From Synergistaceae bacterium (GTDB taxonomy: Bacteria; Synergistota; Synergistia; Synergistales; Synergistaceae): a DNA stretch of 6,157 nucleotides. The DNA lies in contig JAUNNW010000087.1 in assembly GCA_030531285.1 (NCBI GenBank), positions 1 through 6,157 of the forward strand. Direction: 5' to 3'. This document shows positions 1 through 4,254 of this stretch, piece after piece (positions within the stretch are counted from its first letter, which is position 1; each line of letters starts with the position of its first letter). The position numbers were made by a program, and so were the translations under genes. The notes under the pieces are model-generated. The model saw only the letters and a list, made by a program, of their open reading frames with translations, was not told the DNA's origin and ran no database searches.

Positions 1-23
1 TTGTCAAGAAACGAGTAGTCAAA

Positions 24-35
24 TATATGCATATA
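24..35. repeat. Perfect 12-bp palindrome TATATGCATATA
   Basis: The 12 bases are their own reverse complement and share TGCATATA/TATATGCA with both arms of the hairpin at 43-81. The site lies 17-28 bases upstream, in minus-strand terms, of a TTGACA at the window edge. That position would suit a regulator of the next leftward gene. The operator role is inferred. Confidence 0.45.
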
Positions 36-42
36 ACGCACC

Positions 43-81
43 TCTTTCTGCATATATTTTATAATTTTATATGCAGAAAGA
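43..81. repeat. 14-bp perfect inverted repeat with AT-rich loop
   Basis: TCTTTCTGCATATA (43-56) and TATATGCAGAAAGA (68-81) are exact reverse complements separated by 11 A/T bases. The structure would form a stable hairpin on either strand. The loop is A/T-only and no clean T-run follows the stem, so it is an atypical terminator at best. It could also be a protein-binding site, since it repeats the TGCATATA core of the adjacent palindrome. Confidence 0.7.
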
Positions 82-236
82 CAAGATAGGTTGTGCAAGT
101 TAAAACGGCTTTTGGGGATGAAGCGATTATTTTTGCATCAAGTTTTGGCTGCCCTGCAGTTCTGCCGGAGGAGCCCGCAGGAAGACAGAGTTTGGTTGTG
201 TATGCCCTGTTCGGTTTAAGAGTGAGGTTTTAGAGT

Positions 237-429
237 TTATTTTTCATAGCGGATTTCGTAGGTTTGCACGCCTTTGGCACGTGCTTTTTGAAGCATATCA
301 GCCGCGCCTTTTGCCCCGCCCGTTATTATTTCTATTTCGCCGTCAATTCCAAGCAGTATTGTCAAGGCTTGCTTCAAGCAGCTGCCAGTCGTTAAAGTCT
401 CTGCCTCCGCAGACTATTATTCCTGTCAT
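237..429 (-). pseudogene. Frameshifted DUF2493/YspA-like (SLOG fold) protein
   Basis: A good start (ATG 429-427, preceded by AAAGGAAAG) encodes MTGIIVCGGRDFNDWQLLEA, the typical beginning of DUF2493 proteins, but that frame stops at TGA 345-343 after 28 codons. From about 359 the next frame continues the same family, with the nucleotide-binding-like signature EIITGGAKGAADM and KARAKGVQTYEIRYEK, ending at TAA 239-237. Removing one A at about 358-360 would join the halves (Ser-Leu-Asp-Ile-Leu-Leu) into a protein of about 64 residues. The family is related to SLOG nucleotide-binding proteins and is common in phages and mobile elements; its function is largely unknown. Even repaired, it ends about where the core domain ends and lacks any C-terminal extension. 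A sequencing error, decay, or less likely programmed frameshifting could explain it. Confidence 0.7.
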
Positions 430-454
430 TTTTTCTTTCCTTTCTTTGTCTGTC

Positions 455-460
455 ATTATA
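455..460 (-). promoter_or_regulatory. Possible -10 box before the YspA-like gene
   Basis: A perfect TATAAT on the minus strand (460-455) lies 25 bases before the ATG at 429, in the 94-bp gap after the zinc-ribbon gene. The hexamer 17 bases upstream (TCGCAG) is a poor -35, so this is a weak candidate for an internal promoter. A small stem CAGGG/CCCTG also lies in the gap, at about 489-503, with no T-run on the minus strand. Confidence 0.25.
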
Positions 461-523
461 GTTTATTATTTCGTTTTCTGCGATTTTTCAGGGATTTCCC
501 CTGCTTTTCGTTTATCTCTTGTT

Positions 524-1432
524 TCAGTTATGTTTTGTTTTTTCGTTCAGTCTGGCGAAAAGTTCCTGCGTTTCGCTCGGCGTTTCGTCCGCAAGAAACT
601 CTTTCATTTTTTTAATGTCTTCCAGTATTTCAGCGATGCGCGCACCGTGTTTTTTCGCCATTTCAAAGCGAGCGCGCCCGATTATTTCTTCGCGCGGAAG
701 CTCGCTGTATTCGCGCGTGCTTTCGGCAAATTCTTTGAAGCCTGATACGGTTTCTTTTTTCTTTTTGCCTTTTTTCTGTTCTGTTTTTTCTTTCTGTTCG
801 GCTGACAAGCTTATCATTGGCCCGCTTCTGCCCTGCAGCGTAAAGCCTCCGCAGTTTTGTATGCCATAGTTTTTACTAACATTGTATTTGCATAATATTT
901 CGCTTGCTGTTGTGCTTTCGGGGTCAACGCGGAGCAGGTCAGTACAGCGCAGTTCCTGTACTTTTCCGCATTTAGGGCACCAGATATGCGCACTGAACAG
1001 CCCGTATCTGAACAGGTAGCTTTCAGTTTCACATTCGGGGCATTTGCCTTTCCATGCGCCGTTTGCCCAAAGTCTGAGCATGCCTTCAAGCGTTACGGTG
1101 TAACGGCGGAACAGCCCAAGCAGCAGTTTTGTCAGACGCTCAAAGCCGAGTGGGTTGCTTCCGGCAAGTTTTTTGTCCGCGTATATTTCTTCTCTGCGCT
1201 GCATAAGCATGTCTATGTTGTCAAAGAACAGTTTAAGGTCGGCGCTGCGTTTTTCCGCTCGTTTTTTTTGGCATGCGCAGTACAGAGCGCAGCCTTCTTC
1301 CGCTGTTTTTTCAAATTCGCGGCGCGTGTATATTCTGTCAAGGTAAGCGTAGGGGCGGTCAAGGTCTTCTTCTTTCGCGCCTTCTGTTTCACTCCATATA
1401 AGCCAGTCGGTTTTTTCAAGTTCGCTCAGCAT
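524..1432 (-). CDS. Zinc-ribbon protein of unknown function
   Basis: I do not recognise the family of this 302-aa protein. It has no signal peptide or membrane segment, so it is probably cytoplasmic. Residues 1-125 are largely charged and helical, with a Cys-containing stretch ALYCACQKK (49-57). A four-cysteine zinc ribbon is clear in the middle: Cys131-Pro-Glu-Cys134 and Cys152-Pro-Lys-Cys155, spaced C-x2-C-x17-C-x2-C. A lysine/glutamate-rich linker (213-227) leads to a helical, possibly coiled-coil C-terminus (250-300). Its start is one base after the clpP stop, with the ribosome binding site inside clpP, so the two proteins are probably made together. That suggests work with ClpP, for example as a substrate adaptor or a substrate. 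This is inference from context. A role in binding DNA or RNA through the ribbon is an alternative. Confidence 0.75.
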   Translation of the reverse strand: MLSELEKTDWLIWSETEGAKEEDLDRPYAYLDRIYTRREFEKTAEEGCALYCACQKKRAEKRSADLKLFFDNIDMLMQRREEIYADKKLAGSNPLGFERLTKLLLGLFRRYTVTLEGMLRLWANGAWKGKCPECETESYLFRYGLFSAHIWCPKCGKVQELRCTDLLRVDPESTTASEILCKYNVSKNYGIQNCGGFTLQGRSGPMISLSAEQKEKTEQKKGKKKKETVSGFKEFAESTREYSELPREEIIGRARFEMAKKHGARIAEILEDIKKMKEFLADETPSETQELFARLNEKTKHN

Positions 1433-1433
1433 T

Positions 1434-2036
1434 TCAGCTGCTCCTTTCTGTCATCCTTGTGTTTTTTCCTCTGATTACTTTGTCGGCAAGTCCGTAGGCG
1501 ACTGCCTGTTCTGCCGTGAGGAAGTAGTCCCTGTCTGTATCCGTTTCGATTTTTTCAAGCGGCTGCCCGCTGTTTTCGGCAAGAATTTTGTTCAGCATTG
1601 CTTTTGTTTTGAGTATTTCTTTCGCGCGGATTTCTATGTCGCTCGCCTGTCCCGCCGCTCCCCCAAGCGGCTGGTGTATCATTACGCGCGAAGCCGGCAG
1701 CACAAAGCGTTTTCCTTTTGCCCCCGCAGAGAGCAGGACTGCTCCCATGCTTGCCGCGCAGCCGATGCAGATTGTCGATACGTCAGGCTTTACGTAGTTC
1801 ATTGTGTCGTATATTGCAAGTCCGGCGCTTACGCTTCCTCCCGGGCTGTTGACGTAGAGGCTGATTTCTTTTTCCGAGTCTTCGCTTTCAAGGAAGAGAA
1901 GCTGTGCGGTTACGGCGTTTGCAAGTTCGTCGTTTATTTCGCCGCCGACAAATATTATTCTGTCTTTAAGCAGTCTGCTGTATATGTCCATGGCGCGTTC
2001 CCCGCCGTTTGTTCTTTCTATTACCATAGGTATCAT
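1434..2036 (-). CDS. clpP: ATP-dependent Clp protease proteolytic subunit ClpP
   Basis: This 200-aa serine peptidase should assemble into a 14-mer barrel that degrades polypeptides threaded in by a AAA+ unfoldase. The catalytic triad is complete: Ser96 in AASMGA, His121 in VMIHQP and Asp170 in TDRDYF. The oxyanion segment (YVNSPGGSVSAG, 61-72) and the ring-ring handle (GQASDIEIRAKEIL, 129-142) are conserved. The protein starts MIPMVIERT, almost exactly where mature E. coli ClpP begins (ALVPMVIEQ), so the usual propeptide is missing. The ATG at 2036 is chosen over Met4 because GGAGG lies eight bases upstream. The docking pocket is mostly hydrophobic (Tyr61, Tyr81, Ile89, Ile91, Phe111, Leu113), but the position of E. 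coli Tyr60 is Ser59. No clpX or clpA lies nearby; the neighbouring CbxX-type ATPase is the likely partner. It could be an accessory copy beside a housekeeping ClpP elsewhere. Confidence 0.96.
   Translation of the reverse strand: MIPMVIERTNGGERAMDIYSRLLKDRIIFVGGEINDELANAVTAQLLFLESEDSEKEISLYVNSPGGSVSAGLAIYDTMNYVKPDVSTICIGCAASMGAVLLSAGAKGKRFVLPASRVMIHQPLGGAAGQASDIEIRAKEILKTKAMLNKILAENSGQPLEKIETDTDRDYFLTAEQAVAYGLADKVIRGKNTRMTERSS
1441..1447 (-). promoter_or_regulatory. Ribosome binding site inside the end of clpP
   Basis: AAAGGAG lies within the last codons of clpP (Glu-Arg-Ser of the terminal TERSS) and eight bases before the ATG of the next gene. The clpP stop TGA (1436-1434) and that ATG (1432-1430) are one base apart. 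Ribosomes ending clpP can therefore restart directly, which predicts coupled translation of the two proteins. It also fixes the start of the downstream gene. Confidence 0.8.
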
Positions 2037-2081
2037 TTTTTCTTCCTCCGTTCGTTTGGTTGAATTTTCAGTTTTTCCGGG

Positions 2082-4010
2082 TTATGCCGCAAAGCCGATT
2101 GTTTTGCCGTTTTGTTTCTGCGTTTTTGTCGCCTCAAGCGCTTTACCCGCTTCGGCTATGTCTTCCGCCGTGAATGTTTTGTCTTTTTTATCGGGACTTC
2201 TCAGCGCCTGTTTTGTTTTCGCAAGCTCGTAGAGATTGCGCACCGTTCTGCCGTTGGCAAAGTTTTTGTCCGCGTTTGCAAGCTGGCGGCTGAAGAATGC
2301 AAGCGCTTCTTTTTCCGCTCCGCTGTCAAGCAGATAGCGGCTTTTTTTGCATATTCCGCGGAGTATTTCAAGCATTTCGTCCGCAGAGTAGTCAGGAAAG
2401 TCAACGTGGAAGAGTATGCGGCTTCTGAAGCCCGGGTTCATGTCAAGCATTTTGTCCATTTTTTCCGGATAGCCGGCAAGTATGCAGACAAAGTCGCGTC
2501 TGTGGTCTTCCATTGCTTTAAGCAGGGTGGCAACGGCTTCGTGTCCGTAGTCTATGTCGGAGTGCTCGTTTCCGTCGCAGAGTGCGTAGGCTTCGTCTAT
2601 GAAGAGGACGCCGCCCATTGCTTTTTTGATGCGGTCTTTTGTTTTAAGCGCAGTCTGCCCGACGTAGCCCGCTACAAGGCTGCTTCTGTCTCCTTCGATG
2701 AACTTGTCGGGATGTCTGAGGATTCCGAGTTCGCCGAGGATGCGTCCGATTATGCGCGCAACGGTTGTTTTGCCTGTGCCGGGATTTCCCTTGAATACCA
2801 TATGAAGCGAGAGGTCGGGGTCGTCTTCCATTTTTTTGACGCAGGCTGCTATTTCGCGCACGGTCTTTTTTACCCCTTCAAGCCCGATGAGGCTGTCAAG
2901 TTCTTCCAATGCCGAAATTTTGCGTTTTTTGTGTTTCGGCTCTGCAGTATTTAAGTCTTCCGGACGGAGTACGTAGTCGCAGCCGTTTTTGCCAAGCCTT
3001 CTGATGACTGCGCCCGGGATTTTTTCAAGCACATCGCTTATGCTGCCGTCAAGCAGACTGCTTTCGATAAAACTTTCATCAGCCGTGAAACCGTAGCTTT
3101 CCGCTTCTTCTTTGACAATTTCAAATTTTTCTTCCGTTGTGCTTTCTTCAAGGCGTACAACGTAGGGAAAAATTGTTTCAAAACATGAAACTTTGTCGCA
3201 TATTCTGCTGTATTCTTCCGGTCTCATTGTCGTTATGTAAATCGTTTTTCTTCCGAGAAGTTTCCAGAGGTCTCCAGCGTCCGCGGAATTGAAGAAATGT
3301 CTTCTGTGTTCCTCAATGTCATAATCGTCTTCTATCCTGTATATGAAGGCGGTGTTTCTGCCTGTTTTGACAGCGTCGTCAATATCGCCTGTAACGTAGT
3401 GAAAATCTTTTACCACTCCTTTTGCGACAAGATAGTTTTTAAGCAGTTTGATGTATTTTTCCGCATCGCGGGTATTTTCGCAGACAAATACTGTTCCGCA
3501 GCTGAGGCTTCCTTTTCTGCTCTGCCTGAGGCAGTTATTCATGCGCTCGACCATCCCCGCAAATTCCGCGCAGCCGCATTTTTTGATTTTGGACATTGCG
3601 CTGCGTTCGCTTTCAAGCGATACTATTACTTCCCAGCTGTCTTTTTCCGAGTAGCTGATGCCTCTTTTTCTGAAGAGGGAACGCAGCGTTTCTGCTGCTT
3701 CGGGATAGCATTTTTTAAGGTCGGCTGCGCTTATTTTTTTAATTTTGTTTCTGTCTGCGCCGAGTTCTGTTTCCAATATGCTTCTGACAAGTCTTTTTTC
3801 ATCACATTTGTCGCTGTTCCACGGAAACGCGGCTAAGGTTATTGTTTTGTTTTTTTTGTCGGAGGCAATCTGGTAAAGTCCCGCAGGGCTGTAGCTGTGC
3901 CGCGCTGAATGGTCTTCAAGGTATTCGCGAATCTGTTCCGCACGTATGCTTTCTTCTTCCTCGCCGTGGCAGGAAACCTCAAAGCAGTAGAATGTTGTGT
4001 CGTTAAACAT
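2082..4010 (-). CDS. CbxX/CfxQ-type AAA+ ATPase with C-terminal IGF tail, probable ClpP partner
   Basis: This 642-aa protein is predicted to remodel or unfold protein substrates using ATP. Residues 1-130 are an unrecognised N-terminal region. Residues of about 140-325 look like a degenerate AAA domain: TVFVCENTRDAEKYIKLL stands where a Walker A would be and lacks GxxGxGKT, while KTIYITT (255-261) and the lid-like part after FPYVVRLEE remain. The active AAA+ domain (about 365-625) has Walker A GNPGTGKTT (408-416), pore loop GYVGQTA (448-454), Walker B VLFIDEAY (468-475), sensor-1 region LAGYPEKM (511-518), arginine-finger region GFRSR (527-531) and a sensor-2-like NGRTVRN (586-592). It ends in KTIGFAA; IGF is the ClpP-docking tripeptide of ClpX. 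ClpP is encoded 45 bp downstream. The ATG follows AAAGGAG by nine bases. The AAA+ family call is firm; the ClpP partnership is inferred from the tail and the gene order. Confidence 0.88.
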   Translation of the reverse strand: MFNDTTFYCFEVSCHGEEEESIRAEQIREYLEDHSARHSYSPAGLYQIASDKKNKTITLAAFPWNSDKCDEKRLVRSILETELGADRNKIKKISAADLKKCYPEAAETLRSLFRKRGISYSEKDSWEVIVSLESERSAMSKIKKCGCAEFAGMVERMNNCLRQSRKGSLSCGTVFVCENTRDAEKYIKLLKNYLVAKGVVKDFHYVTGDIDDAVKTGRNTAFIYRIEDDYDIEEHRRHFFNSADAGDLWKLLGRKTIYITTMRPEEYSRICDKVSCFETIFPYVVRLEESTTEEKFEIVKEEAESYGFTADESFIESSLLDGSISDVLEKIPGAVIRRLGKNGCDYVLRPEDLNTAEPKHKKRKISALEELDSLIGLEGVKKTVREIAACVKKMEDDPDLSLHMVFKGNPGTGKTTVARIIGRILGELGILRHPDKFIEGDRSSLVAGYVGQTALKTKDRIKKAMGGVLFIDEAYALCDGNEHSDIDYGHEAVATLLKAMEDHRRDFVCILAGYPEKMDKMLDMNPGFRSRILFHVDFPDYSADEMLEILRGICKKSRYLLDSGAEKEALAFFSRQLANADKNFANGRTVRNLYELAKTKQALRSPDKKDKTFTAEDIAEAGKALEATKTQKQNGKTIGFAA

Positions 4011-4089
4011 AGAATAAGACTCCTTTCAGTTTGTGTTTGATATTTTTTTGTATGCCGGATCTTTACTGGTTTTCTGTTTCGTCATAGCC

Positions 4090-4135
4090 TGTCGCGCTGT
4101 TTTCCGCCGAAAAAACGCAGAAAACAGCGCCGACA
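4090..4135. repeat. Long inverted repeat upstream of the ATPase gene
   Basis: GCGCTGTTTTC (4094-4104) pairs perfectly with GAAAACAGCGC (4120-4130), an 11-bp stem around a 15-base loop. Allowing one bulged C, the pairing extends to 15 bp (TGTCG at 4090-4094 with CGACA at 4131-4135). It lies about 80 bp before the ATPase start. Neither strand has a T-run after the stem, so factor-independent termination is unlikely. An mRNA processing or stability element, or an attenuator controlling read-through from the methylase gene, fits better. The structure is visible; the role is inferred. Confidence 0.65.
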
Positions 4136-4220
4136 AAGAGAGAGGATGTGCCAAGGTGAAAAAAAGCGGTTCAATATAATTATTTTAAGTACACAGGAGA
4201 CCTGCAATGCTGCGTATTCA

Positions 4221-4244
4221 GCGTTCTGCCGTACGCGGCAGCGC
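4221..4244. repeat. GC-rich hairpin just after the methylase stop
   Basis: CTGCCG (4226-4231) and CGGCAG (4236-4241) form a perfect 6-bp stem closed by a TACG tetraloop. It is extended by GCG/CGC (4221-4223, 4242-4244) across a two-base bulge. It begins 11 bases after the methylase stop codon. No T-run follows on the minus strand, so it is not a classical intrinsic terminator; it could protect the mRNA 3' end. The hairpin core shares a 14-mer with the methylase coding sequence at 4381-4394. Confidence 0.55.
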
Positions 4245-4254
4245 ATGAATGAGA

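Larger units (their letters stand above)
1..236. other. Non-coding region beyond the last gene
   Basis: No convincing gene lies here. The longest plus-strand frame starting with ATG (118-219, 33 codons) has only a G-run touching the start codon and no family resemblance. On the minus strand the frames are cut by stops. The left 80 bases are very AT-rich and carry two palindromic elements, described separately. A minus-strand TTGACA at 7-2 could be the -35 box of another leftward gene whose -10 lies outside the window. No T-run-associated hairpin that would clearly terminate the operon is visible. Confidence 0.5.
4011..4254. other. 244-bp intergenic spacer with hairpins
   Basis: This spacer separates the methylase stop from the AAA+ ATPase start. 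It holds two inverted repeats (described separately), an AT-rich patch at about 4171-4190, and the AAAGGAG ribosome binding site of the ATPase at 4026-4020. Several short frames cross it: a 19-codon minus-strand frame at 4085-4026 and a 13-codon plus-strand frame at 4207-4248. None is long enough to call a gene. I see no consensus promoter for the ATPase; the best -10-like string on the minus strand is AATAAT near 4182, with a poor -35. The mix of hairpins and open short frames could also fit a dispersed intergenic repeat, which cannot be tested here. Confidence 0.6.

Noticed and set aside
43..81. Intrinsic terminator
   Set aside because: The stem is strong, but its A/T-only loop and the absence of a T-run after the stem do not fit the standard pattern.
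281..745. 154-aa plus-strand open frame with a hydrophobic stretch
   Set aside because: It runs antisense through the YspA-like remnant and the 3' end of the zinc-ribbon gene. The hydrophobic stretch comes from the complement of Lys/Glu-rich coding and of AT-rich spacer.
986..1474. 162-aa plus-strand open frame
   Set aside because: It is antisense to the zinc-ribbon gene, Phe-rich, with no initiation signals and no family resemblance.
2112..2954. 280-aa plus-strand open frame
   Set aside because: It lies wholly antisense to the conserved AAA+ gene, has no ribosome binding site, and is a Phe/Val-rich shadow of that gene's codon bias.
4026..4085. 19-codon minus-strand frame (MTKQKTSKDPAYKKISNTN) whose stop overlaps the ATPase ribosome binding site
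   Set aside because: The layout hints at a coupled leader peptide, but there is no proper ribosome binding site before its ATG, and short frames of this size are expected by chance.
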